DNA of 32,467 bases from Lachnospiraceae bacterium (GCA_021200475.1 JAJQGP010000002.1:5651-38117); one strand, 5' to 3'. Positions 7,273 through 14,699 are shown, counted from the first letter of the stretch. The notes: generated from the letters alone by a model not told the origin. Numbers and translations: made by a program.

Positions 7273-7329
7273 CCTCCAAAATCGAAAAAGCTTACATGTG
7301 TTTTTGAGTAAATGTTTATTCGCTCATGT

Positions 7330-7361
7330 GACCAGTATAACATAATGGTCAGAAAAGTCAA
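7330..7361 (-). promoter_or_regulatory. Promoter of the 114-aa gene with operator-like palindrome
   Basis: TTGACT (7361-7356), 16 bp, TATACT (7339-7334). A 21-bp palindrome at 7330-7350 with arms GACCA/TGGTC and inner TAT/ATA spans the -10 box, the same geometry as at the glnA promoter but with a different sequence. Transcription would start near 7327. Confidence 0.7.
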
Positions 7362-7414
7362 CACCAAAATTGATATAAACCTGGATTTTTGTACAGCAAA
7401 AAGCACAAGCTATC

Positions 7415-7443
7415 TTGAAAAATAATTACTGCCATTGTAAAAT
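7415..7443 (+). promoter_or_regulatory. Promoter of the DUF3232-like gene
   Basis: TTGAAA (7415-7420), 17 bp, TAAAAT (7438-7443), about 45 bp before the plus-strand start codon. The 339-bp gap 7150-7488 is thus a divergent control region. Confidence 0.6.
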
Positions 7444-7488
7444 ACACCCAGCAAAAAATTTAAAAATGATGAAAAGGACGCGAGAGAT

Positions 7489-7893
7489 ATGACTACTGCA
7501 ACCACATACGAAACCTATTTATCCGAACCGCAGGCGCTGGCATTCGATCAGATGGCTGTCATCCACCGGCAGATGACTGACGAGATTGGCACAGATCCGG
7601 AGGTACTCGAATATTACGCAGACCTGCTGAAAGCTGCTGCCAGGTATGCCGGCATCCGTGCAATATGGCCCATGATGGACACAAAAGAAAAACTGGAAAA
7701 AGATCCGGGCAGAACATCTGCCCATGATTCTGTGATCACACATATCAATCTCATGTCACGCCTGCTTCGATCGATGGGGAAACCCGCAGCGTGGCGGGAT
7801 GCGCTCGGAGATGAAAAGGAGCCATACAGGCGTAAAATGATCGGCGACTTTGCCTGCTACCTGGCGTTTGTGTCCGGAATTAACGCGAGATAA
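7489..7893 (+). CDS. Small DUF3232-like protein
   Basis: A 134-aa soluble, mostly helical protein. The C-terminal half contains RTSAHDSVITHINLMSRLL, then AWRDALGDEKEPYRRKMIGDFACYLAFVSGINAR. From memory this resembles a small clostridial family catalogued as DUF3232, with its W-R-x-x-L-G and R-x-x-IGDFACY signature. No function is established. The start follows AAAGGA with 10-nt spacing and a GAGAG closer in. It is one of only three plus-strand genes or remnants here and converges on the frameshifted gene with a 31-bp gap. The family name needs a profile search. Confidence 0.6.
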   Translation: MTTATTYETYLSEPQALAFDQMAVIHRQMTDEIGTDPEVLEYYADLLKAAARYAGIRAIWPMMDTKEKLEKDPGRTSAHDSVITHINLMSRLLRSMGKPAAWRDALGDEKEPYRRKMIGDFACYLAFVSGINAR

Positions 7894-7924
7894 CCATTGA
7901 CAGCCAGTCCAGGCAGTACCGCTG

Positions 7925-8789
7925 CTATTTTACCAAACTCGCTACATAAGGCACAATCGCCAGACACCAGATCAGCCTGTTTTTCTCACAGACGGCAGCA
8001 GAAAAAAGACAGTCGGCCGTCTGTGTGTTCTCATCGCAGGTCTCGTCGCCATCAATGCTTTCGTCATCATCCCAGTCAGCCAAATCAAAAATGTCGAGCG
8101 TGTCATCCATATCCTTACCCGCACAGCTATCGTAATCGTCATCATTGTTGCAGGTAGTCCTGATTGCCCCGCAATAGGCCATATCCGCCACAAAATTCTT
8201 CAGATTTTTTTGTTCTCCCAGTGCACGTTCCACACAGGGCAGCACGGTTTCCTTATAAAACTCATCCAGTGAGCGGTTCCCGGCCAGCACCGAAGCTCCC
8301 TGGTACAGCTGATTTGTCGGCAGACGCAATACCGGAAACCCGTCCGTCTTCCCCGCTGGTATACTTCCAAGCCGTTCATTAAGCGGCTTCGCGGAAATAC
8401 TTTTTTCCCTAACCACATCATGCATGCTTTTCCGATACTGCTCATCAATTCTTCTGTAAAGTGCCGCAAACAGATCAATGTAATTGGTTGACAGGGTATA
8501 TAACAGTTTGTTTCCCGTCTTCTGAAGCTTTCTATCATCGGAGCACAGGCAGAAAGCAATCCATTCCGCCGCGTCCAGATAAGTGCGGGGTTCCTCCATA
8601 TCAAAGCCGAGGGGAATATTCTGAACCGCTTCCATAAACGTAAGGTACTCCGTCGGGTCGAGAAAAAAAGTCTTTCAGACCCAGAGACGCGGATCTCTGT
8701 ATCGCGTATGTCAGAGCCGACTCATCTGCCGCAATTCCCTGATTGATTCTGTGTATCCGCTCCGAAAGCGCAATCTGTCTTCCTTTCAT
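7925..8789 (-). pseudogene. Acidic protein gene broken by a +1 frameshift in a T7 run
   Basis: The ATG at 8789 (MKGRQIALSERIHRINQG) has AAAGGA at 8-nt spacing and reads through SLGLKDFF. At the seven-T run on the coding strand (A7 near 8664-8670) the original frame runs out after 62 codons. Skipping one T joins it to LDPTEYLTFMEAVQNIPLGF and a 236-codon frame to 7925, giving one coherent product of about 285 aa. The C-terminal part has a highly acidic stretch (DDDYDSC, DMDDTLDIFDLADWDDDESIDGDE). I do not recognise the family. It lies directly downstream of the ClpP-like gene. The shift may be a true mutation, an assembly error in a homopolymer, or slippage-based expression. Confidence 0.7.
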
Positions 8790-8856
8790 ATTCCATATCC
8801 TTTCCAGACACGTAAAGACTACGCCAACAGTTCCTGTTGCTCAGCAAGGCTTCCGT

Positions 8857-9447
8857 TTACTCTTCAAACTGTCGGATCACCCGGTCAGCCAGACCGTACT
8901 CCACTGCCTCTTCGGCGTAAAAATACGTATCCCGGCAGGTCTTTTCATAGATTTCTTCCAGCGTCCGGTGTGTGTGCTCCGCCAGAATCCGGCACAGAAT
9001 TTCCCGTGTCCGCATCAGATCATCGCTGACTCCCCGGATATGCAGCGCGCTGCCGCTCAGGCCACCGCCAATCAGAGGGTCATGAATCATCACTCTGGCA
9101 TGCGGCAGAATCTCACGCCGATCGCCCGCAGCAAACAGAACAGCGCCCATGCTTGCGGCGGTGCCGACACACACCGTCCGGATGGGGGAACGGATGGCCT
9201 TCATGACATCGTACAAAGCCAGGCCGCTGGCGACCTCGCCGCCCGGACTGTTGATGTACATGGTGATCTCCTGATCCGGATCCTGCCGGAACAGATAGAG
9301 CAGCTGAGAGATCAGCGAATCCACGCTCTCTGCATTGATTTCTCCCACACACTCAATCTCACGGCGCGACAGCATTTCATCGCGGATGTCAAATGAAGTG
9401 ATACCGTTGCTGGTTTCTCTTAAAATACGCGGCTGCATATACATCAT
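8857..9447 (-). CDS. Atypical ClpP-like serine peptidase of the accessory island
   Basis: A 196-aa S14 peptidase from the ATG at 9447, preceded by AGGAGAG with proper spacing; the longer frame upstream is not ClpP-like. Fold markers are MYINSPGGEVASGLALYDVM, the nucleophile motif GTAASMGAVLF (Ser99), the histidine motif VMIHDPLIGG (His122) and the CRDTYF acid (about Asp173), followed by EEAVEYGLAD. The triad looks intact. It differs from housekeeping ClpP by two residues fewer between Ser and His and by HDP instead of HQP. It would need a partner unfoldase for protein substrates; none is encoded here except an AAA+ remnant. It lies 85 bp after the VirD4-like gene and is probably cotranscribed with it. 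Confidence 0.9.
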   Translation of the reverse strand: MMYMQPRILRETSNGITSFDIRDEMLSRREIECVGEINAESVDSLISQLLYLFRQDPDQEITMYINSPGGEVASGLALYDVMKAIRSPIRTVCVGTAASMGAVLFAAGDRREILPHARVMIHDPLIGGGLSGSALHIRGVSDDLMRTREILCRILAEHTHRTLEEIYEKTCRDTYFYAEEAVEYGLADRVIRQFEE

Positions 9448-9469
9448 GACACTCTCCTTTTTTCTGAAA

Positions 9470-9506
9470 GCCGGGGAAACTCCTGTTTCCAAAAAGATTC
9501 CCCGGC
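9470..9506. repeat. Inverted repeat between the VirD4-like and ClpP-like genes
   Basis: GCCGGGGAA (9470-9478) pairs with 9498-9506, and GGAAAC/GTTTCC pairs inside. A 12-bp direct repeat, ACTCCTGTTTCC, occurs near 9479 and again near 9521. There is no T-run, so it is more likely an mRNA processing or stability element than a terminator. Confidence 0.5.
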
Positions 9507-9532
9507 AGCGGGCAGGTGACTCCTGTTTCCTT

Positions 9533-10870
9533 TCATGCGCAATATTTTTCCTTTTCCGCATGCGGCGGGGTTTGCACCGACTTTGTTTTATCGATTCTCC
9601 GCTGCTTCTGCGCTTCCGGAAGCTCCCCATACCTTCTGTGTTCCCGGATATCATACTTCTCGACCTGTCTGGCTTTGCTGCCCCTGGTAAAAAGCCACGC
9701 CTGGTCCAGCGGCATGCTCAGGATGGTATTCATGGTTTTATCAACCTTGACAGACATATATTCGGCTGTCTTAATATCCTGCCCGCCCAGATACAGACAA
9801 TTGTCACAGTTGTTGATAATCGTCTGCGCCTTCCCCGGACCGTAAATTGCATCCAGCTGGGAAATGCTCTGTAAAATGATGCTTACAGAAATATTTCTGG
9901 AACGGATCACCGATATCAGATTATCAAAGTCCTTAATCACACAGTTCGCGGCAAAATCATCCAGGATGAACCGTACCGGAACCGGCAGTGCGCAGTCTTC
10001 GCACACATTGTCCGCATACTCGCACAGCGCCTGAAAGGCCTGTGTGTAAAACAGACTGACCAGCCGATCCTGGGAGCGATCCATATCGCTGACGGAAAGA
10101 AGCACCGCCGTCTTTTCCTGTCCGATTTTCTCAAAAACCAGCCGATCCGGATGGTTATACACCTGAATCAGCGCCCGCGTCGCCAGACCGTTCAGGTTCT
10201 CTGCCAGAATTCCCAGCACAGAGGCCTGCATTTTTTCAGCAGCCTCATTCGCCGTGATCTGCCGGTACATTTTCGCGGTGTAACCATCGGGATCCAGCAG
10301 CAGAACCTCACGCATGAGGTCAGCAAACACATTGCTCTTTATCAGCTCGCTGAGACGGACGACGTATTCCAGCGTGTGCTCTTCGGGAGGCAGACACTGC
10401 ATGACGTAAGCCACCAGACACGCCAGATAGTTGGTAGCAGCGTTCTGCCAGTATGGGTCGCTCTGACCAATGGAAGAGGGTGTGATCGCTGTGCACACCT
10501 TCATAATACTCTCTTCCGAGTAACATCCCCTTTCTTCATCGTAAGAAATGTAATCCAGCGGGTTATAGCCGCAGTTGGACTTCATATTCTTAAAATCAAT
10601 GAGCAGCGTCCGATAGCCTTGCTTTCTCAGAAGCGGGGACATCTCCCGGTAAAGGCTGCCCTTCGTGTCCGTAATAACCAGGGATTCATTTGCCTGCATG
10701 ATATTGGGTTTCACATACCCACGCGTCTTCCCCGCCCCGCTCGGCCCGATGATCAGGTCATTATTGTTGATCCCCGAAACCCAGGTGTCGTTGCTTACCG
10801 TCACACCCTTCGCCAGAATACGCCGGTTCCCACTTTCATCCGCCATTCCACTCATTCGCTCGTCTCTCAT
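9533..10870 (-). CDS. VirD4/TraG-type coupling ATPase without membrane domain
   Basis: A 445-aa P-loop ATPase of the type IV coupling protein family. Walker A is GPSGAGKT (42-49), followed by KPNIMQANESLVITDTKGSLY, typical of Firmicute VirD4-like proteins. Walker B is FILDDFAAN (301-309), with Asp-Asp in place of the usual Asp-Glu. A TraG-like C-terminal region follows (SVIRSRNISVSIILQSISQLDAIYG). The usual N-terminal membrane segments are missing: Walker A starts only 42 residues in, and AAGGAG at 5-nt spacing supports this start. Full-length relatives of about 600 aa feed relaxase-DNA complexes to a conjugation channel. No relaxase or channel gene is nearby, so the role here is open. Confidence 0.9.
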   Translation of the reverse strand: MRDERMSGMADESGNRRILAKGVTVSNDTWVSGINNNDLIIGPSGAGKTRGYVKPNIMQANESLVITDTKGSLYREMSPLLRKQGYRTLLIDFKNMKSNCGYNPLDYISYDEERGCYSEESIMKVCTAITPSSIGQSDPYWQNAATNYLACLVAYVMQCLPPEEHTLEYVVRLSELIKSNVFADLMREVLLLDPDGYTAKMYRQITANEAAEKMQASVLGILAENLNGLATRALIQVYNHPDRLVFEKIGQEKTAVLLSVSDMDRSQDRLVSLFYTQAFQALCEYADNVCEDCALPVPVRFILDDFAANCVIKDFDNLISVIRSRNISVSIILQSISQLDAIYGPGKAQTIINNCDNCLYLGGQDIKTAEYMSVKVDKTMNTILSMPLDQAWLFTRGSKARQVEKYDIREHRRYGELPEAQKQRRIDKTKSVQTPPHAEKEKYCA

Positions 10871-10947
10871 AAATTCTCCTTTGCTGTCTGTGTGTCTCTG
10901 CTGGCTGATCTTCTCCTTTCCTGCGAACTGCTTCCACTATGTTTTCA

Positions 10948-10956
10948 CCCCCCCCC
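10948..10956. repeat. Nine-C homopolymer in the VirD4-like gene leader
   Basis: C9 on the plus strand (G9 in the transcript), about 78 bp upstream of the start codon. Tracts of this length can vary by slippage. Its effect, if any, would be on leader structure, not frame. Confidence 0.8.
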
Positions 10957-10968
10957 TCGCCGGGTGGC

Positions 10969-11018
10969 ATCCCACACTTCGTGCGGGATAAGCCCTGACC
11001 ACGCAGCAAGTGCGTGGT
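10969..11018. repeat. Two hairpins upstream of the VirD4-like gene (CTTGC-loop repeat, copy 2)
   Basis: ATCCCACAC-TTC-GTGCGGGAT (10969-10989) is followed by the hairpin at 10998-11018, on the minus strand ACCACGCA-CTTGC-TGCGTGGT, which is a relative of 6759-6779. The 457-bp stretch 10871-11327 otherwise holds the C9 tract, a weak TATACT box (11093-11088, minus) and the plus-strand promoter below. No convincing gene was seen in it. Confidence 0.55.
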
Positions 11019-11198
11019 GGGATTGTGACCAGTCATGCAAACTTTGCCACTTTCGTAATCAGCAGGTCGCATCGCTTTCATGGTCATAGTATACAGCAAA
11101 AATCGAGAATTTTCATTTAACTGTGAGTTTAAAGGTTTCTATAATTACCTTGCATAATTCTACTTCGGTCTGAACTGTTACAAAAATTCGTAATTTAC

Positions 11199-11227
11199 TT
11201 GACAATCACAAGAACATTTCAGATAAT
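11199..11227 (+). promoter_or_regulatory. Strong promoter upstream of the dGTPase remnant
   Basis: TTGACA (11199-11204), 17 bp, GATAAT (11222-11227). Downstream, 11240-11288 can fold through TTTTTGAT/ATCAAAAA and ATCAGT/ACTGAT. No ribosome site precedes the ATG at 11328. Confidence 0.65.
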
Positions 11228-11327
11228 AATAATGCCATCATTTTTGATCAGAATCAGTCATTACTTACACAATACTGATATCAAAAACCGTCAGAAAAGT
11301 ATGTAAGATTCCAATGACATCATACAA

Positions 11328-12437
11328 ATGCGCAATGATCTTTTAAAATTTGAAGGTAATGCGCAATCATTGAGAATACTGTCAAAAAATTCCGGATTCA
11401 ACTTATCGGAATCCATTATCAGTGCACTCATTAAATATCCAACCATGTCCACGCAAATGACCGGCGGATCGGTCATCCGCCACAAAACAGGATGCTATTA
11501 TGCGGAAAAAGAAGCCTTTGAACGAATAGCAAAGGATGTTGGCACCGATTTATCAAAAGATCAATCAAATAAAAAAGATACTAATGTTGCACGTCATCCA
11601 TTGGCTTATTTAGTGGAAGCTGCAGACGATATCGCCTATCTGACGGCAGACCTGGAAGATGCCGTAATATCCGGTCTGGTTACTGTAGATCAGCTAATAT
11701 CTTTCTTCGATAATACATATGAATCCTTAAATGAAGCTTTGGCAGAAAAAGAACTTGAAAAGAGCGAGAATACTTTTTTCCATAAATCATACTGGAATAG
11801 TGATGTAGAATATGAAACTATTCATTATACCAAAGAATGTATAGAAAAACTACGAACGCTTGAATCAAAAGAACACGAAGCAGCAAAAAACCGCAACGAA
11901 GATACTGCCAAAGTAATAAACACGTGGATGAATTTTATGCGAACCTGGTTAATGTATGTCGCAAGCTATACATTTTCAGTTCATTACAAAGAAATTATGG
12001 CTGGCACTTATCAGCATGATCTGTTTTATCACAATTACCACAGTTTAACAGTAGAACTCTTAAGAAAAGCAATGCTTAAATTTGTCTACGATACTCCATC
12101 AATTGTAGAAACAGAGCTATCAGCTCAAAGCATTATTAACTTTCTTTTAGACAAATTTATTCCGGCAACCGTACATTTGAAAAATGATCTGAGTTACGGA
12201 AAAGATATGACAGTACAGGAAAAAAAGGTCATTAAACTAATTCCTGCCGGCTACCAAAATGATTATCTGACATATTATGAAGCTTATTTAAATAACAAAG
12301 CATGTGACAAAGATCAAATTTCAGACAATGATCCTTATTTGGTATATCGAAGGATTTTAATTGCAACAGATTTTATCAGCGGCATGACCGATGGATTCGC
12401 ACAGTCTCTATACCGAAAAATGACAGGAATGGAATAG
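11328..12437 (+). pseudogene. 5'-truncated dGTPase (Dgt/HD family)
   Basis: The 369-codon frame aligns in order with the C-terminal two thirds of E. coli-type Dgt (dGTP to deoxyguanosine plus triphosphate): DLLKFEGNAQSLRIL at its very start, then YPTMSTQM, KTGCYYAEKEAF, HPLAYLVEAADDIAYLTADLEDA and the C-terminal IATDFISGMTDGFAQSLYRKM. The N-terminal ~150 residues with the catalytic His and His-Asp ligands are absent, and the same frame has a stop eight codons upstream. Only the later metal Asp (EAADD) remains, so the product cannot be an active dGTPase. The ATG lacks a ribosome site. The base composition is strikingly AT-rich compared with neighbours, which suggests acquisition by transfer before decay. 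Confidence 0.85.
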
Positions 12438-12458
12438 AAATATCTTCCCTCTTTCTCC

Positions 12459-12501
12459 CAATTGGACTTCAGAACATTGTTATTGTTCTGAAATCCAATT
12501 G
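12459..12501. terminator. Large inverted repeat after the dGTPase remnant
   Basis: CAATTGGA, one mismatch, then TTCAGAACA is mirrored by TGTTCTGAA and TCCAATTG around a 7-nt loop. It lies 22 bp after the remnant's stop and could terminate it, though no clean T-run follows. The inner TTCAGAACA equals the terminal motif of the leader elements, but the flanks differ. Confidence 0.4.
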
Positions 12502-12739
12502 CGATGTCTTCCGCCGTGATGACCCGCAGGGCATGTGACTCTGGCGCGTTCATATAGTTTTGCGCATGCCTCTGGTAGGTTTCGTCCGCCGCATTCCTTA
12601 TCGTCCTGGCGTTTCCAAGGAAGAGAAGATGATTCCCTCCGAGGCTTTCCCGTCCAATCAGCCGGTTCATCCGCGCGGTTGCGATAAAGCGCTCAATCTG
12701 GTCTTTTGCCTCTTTGAGGCCCACCATACCCCGCAATTC
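12500..12739 (-). pseudogene. AAA+ ATPase remnant (SpoVK/CbbX-like) lacking the ATPase core
   Basis: The frame encodes ELRGMVGLKEAKDQIERFIA, then ESLGGNHLLFLGNA, which is the start of a SpoVK/CbbX-type AAA+ domain up to the residues just before Walker A. It jumps directly to RTIRNAADETYQRHAQ and ALRVITAEDIA, the family's C-terminal lid. The segment with Walker A, Walker B and the sensor residues, about 150 residues in relatives, is missing in frame. The flanking parts of the open frame (to 12811 and 12335) run over a terminator and the dGTPase remnant and are not coding. This is a clean internal deletion; no function is expected. Confidence 0.75.
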
Positions 12740-12792
12740 ATCATCGTACCATGCCAGAAAAACACTGTCAATAAACCGACAATTGAATGGAT

Positions 12793-12838
12793 AAAAAAAA
12801 CCTCTGACCACGCAATCTGGTACGTCGCCAAAGGTTTT
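12793..12838 (-). terminator. Terminator of the Na/phosphate symporter gene
   Basis: AAAACCT and AGGTTTT arms with an inner ACCA/TGGT pair are followed on the minus strand by eight T. It lies 7 bp after the stop codon. Confidence 0.75.
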
Positions 12839-12844
12839 AAAATA

Positions 12845-14491
12845 TCAGTTATTCTCTGTTTTAAGCATCCCGCCGAGCACTTCCGGCCCGCTCTCCTCCG
12901 CAATATTCACGGAGTGCGCCGCAATACGCCCAAAGCTGTCAAGAATCTCAACAAATGTCAGGCCTTTCTCAAACGAGCACTGCCCCGCTTTCAGGCGCTC
13001 CATGTGCCCCGCCTGCGCCCTGGAGATTTTCTTCGTAATCCGGTGCTCTCGCTTGCGGATCTCAACCCAGTCTTCCGGCGTGATGCTGTGCCGGCTGAAC
13101 AGACCCATCGTGATGTCGTAAAGCTGCAGGTCAAGGTCGAAGATCTCCAGCAGATCCTGCTGTGCCGGCTCGGAATACGGCTCCCCTGCCTCTACATTCG
13201 TCTCCGTCTGTCCGGTGATCACTACCGCGTGGTCAGCAATCCGCTCCAGGTCGTTGATCGCGTGGAATGCGCTGCTCATGTAGCGGGAGACACTCGCCGG
13301 CATCTCGGCCGCGTTGATCGTGGTCAGATATTCGGTAATCTCGGAAGCCAGATAATCGATTACATCCTCCGTGTCGCGCAGTTCCTTGATCCCGGTCATA
13401 TTCTGATTTGTCACAATGGTTTTTGCCCGAACCAGATTTTCCCGCGCCAGGCGGCCCATACGCTCTACCTCACGGCCGACCTGCAGCGTCACGACAGCCG
13501 GGGAAGCCACCTGCATATTCTTATCTATGTATTCCAGGCGGAATGCATCCTCATGCGCCTGCTTCGGAATAATCCGGTAGGTCCATTTCACGACCAGATC
13601 CGTCAGCGGCAACAGAATCAGACCCGTCACTACTTTAAACAAAATATGGTAAAGGGAAACCTGGAACATCGCGCTTGGTACGACTGCCTCGATCCAACTG
13701 GTAATCGGCAGCAGGAGCGTAAGCGGGACAAAAATTATCGCGCCGACCACATTAAAAATCAGATAAATCAGTGCCGCCCGCTTGGCATTATTTCTCGCAT
13801 TGATCGCGGAGAGAATCGGCGGCGTGGAAGAACCGACGTTGATACCACAGATAATAAAAGCGGCAAAATGGAGCGGCATCAGTCCCTGCATGGCCAGTGC
13901 CTGAATGACGCCGACCGCGGCGGAGGAGCTCTGAAGAATGGCGCAGAGAATCACGCCGACGACAAAGCCGATCACCGGATTCGTCGCGTTTGCAATAAAA
14001 TTCAGAAATACCGGGGAATCTTTCAGAGGTGACATCGCGGCACTCATGGAACTGAGTCCCTGGAACAGAAGCCCGAAGCCCAGGATCACCTGCCCCACAT
14101 AGCCGGTACGTTTCTTTTTGGTATACAGCATCAGCACCGCGCCAAGACAGATACAGACCGGTGCGATACCAGATACATCCAACGCGATCAGGACACTGGT
14201 GATCGTGGTACCAATATTGGCGCCGAGGATAACCCCCGTCGCCTGCGCCAGATCCATAATGCCTGCGTTGATAAAGCCCATCACCATCACGGTGGTAGCG
14301 GATGATGACTGGATGACAATCGTGACAAGTGCTCCAAGCAGGAAACCCATGACCCGGTTGCGGGTCAGCGTCTCCAAAAGGTCTTTCATTTTCGGACCTG
14401 CCGCAAGTTCAAGGCCGTCCCCCATGTACTTCATACCGAAAAGGAACAGGCCAAGGCTTCCAAATAATGAAATGATATTGCTTATACCCAT
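12845..14491 (-). CDS. Na+/phosphate cotransporter with PhoU-like C-terminal domain
   Basis: A 548-aa inner-membrane protein of the NptA/PNaS family. Residues 1-310 are membrane-spanning and contain the two inverted signature repeats VIQSSSATTVMV (about 61-72) and ILQSSSAAVGVIQ (about 190-202), which form the Na+ and phosphate sites. GANIGTTITSVL follows the first repeat. Residues 340-540 are helical and PhoU-like (MGRLARENLVRAKTIV, AINDLERIADHAVVI). Bacterial members with this layout take up phosphate or export it. It is a single-gene unit: the sugar operon terminator lies upstream, its own terminator follows, and four 11-bp-spaced Pho-box-like repeats precede it, supporting phosphate-starvation control. 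Confidence 0.92.
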   Translation of the reverse strand: MGISNIISLFGSLGLFLFGMKYMGDGLELAAGPKMKDLLETLTRNRVMGFLLGALVTIVIQSSSATTVMVMGFINAGIMDLAQATGVILGANIGTTITSVLIALDVSGIAPVCICLGAVLMLYTKKKRTGYVGQVILGFGLLFQGLSSMSAAMSPLKDSPVFLNFIANATNPVIGFVVGVILCAILQSSSAAVGVIQALAMQGLMPLHFAAFIICGINVGSSTPPILSAINARNNAKRAALIYLIFNVVGAIIFVPLTLLLPITSWIEAVVPSAMFQVSLYHILFKVVTGLILLPLTDLVVKWTYRIIPKQAHEDAFRLEYIDKNMQVASPAVVTLQVGREVERMGRLARENLVRAKTIVTNQNMTGIKELRDTEDVIDYLASEITEYLTTINAAEMPASVSRYMSSAFHAINDLERIADHAVVITGQTETNVEAGEPYSEPAQQDLLEIFDLDLQLYDITMGLFSRHSITPEDWVEIRKREHRITKKISRAQAGHMERLKAGQCSFEKGLTFVEILDSFGRIAAHSVNIAEESGPEVLGGMLKTENN

Positions 14492-14631
14492 CTGTCTTTT
14501 TCAGGGAAACGCCGTTGTCTCCCTTCCTCCTTGTGTGTGACTCAAATAGTATAATAGAATCGATCGCTGATTTTCCCGTTTCGAATAAGCGGAGTAACTG
14601 CTTTATAGCTAAGAAACGCGAACTTTTAACA

Positions 14632-14637
14632 GATATA
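14632..14637 (-). promoter_or_regulatory. Extended -10 element of the symporter promoter
   Basis: The minus strand reads TGG-TATATC (TATATC at 14637-14632). There is no good -35, as expected for an activator-dependent promoter with a Pho box upstream. An alternative TATTAT/TATACT box lies near 14540-14550. Confidence 0.4.
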
Positions 14638-14660
14638 CCATACCACAAGTGAGAAGGAAT

Positions 14661-14699
14661 TGCAAAAGAAATGTAAGGAAAAAGTAAATGTTGTGTAAA
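14661..14699 (-). promoter_or_regulatory. Pho-box-like array upstream of the phosphate symporter
   Basis: Four hexamers with exact 11-bp periodicity on the minus strand: TTTACA, TTTACT, CTTACA, TTTGCA, each separated by 5 bp. This matches the layout of Firmicute PhoP sites (TT-rich TTAACA-type repeats, 11-bp spacing). It ends 23 bp before the extended -10. The 355-bp gap 14492-14846 holds this, the promoter and the upstream operon's terminator. Confidence 0.65.

Larger units (their letters stand above)
7142..7319 (-). promoter_or_regulatory. Nested leader RNA structure sequestering the start of the 114-aa gene
   Basis: The early transcript (7319-7306) is perfectly complementary over 14 nt to 7155-7142, which contains part of the Shine-Dalgarno and the ATG. 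Nested inside, 7262-7254 pairs over 9 bp with 7186-7178, and inside that is a terminator hairpin. The arrangement suggests combined transcription and translation attenuation. Confidence 0.6.

Noticed and set aside
9448-9654. N-terminal extension of the ClpP-like protein to 265 aa
   Set aside because: The extension overlaps the VirD4-like gene end and an inverted repeat; ClpP homology starts at the ATG at 9447, which has AGGAGAG.
10836-11099. Minus-strand frame of 87 codons upstream of the VirD4-like gene
   Set aside because: It runs through two hairpins and the C9 tract, overlaps the start of the VirD4-like gene and shows no domain; more likely leader sequence.
6409-12811. Complete integrative conjugative element
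   Set aside because: No integrase, relaxase, VirB4-like or channel gene, and no attachment-site repeats could be found; only a coupling-type ATPase is present.
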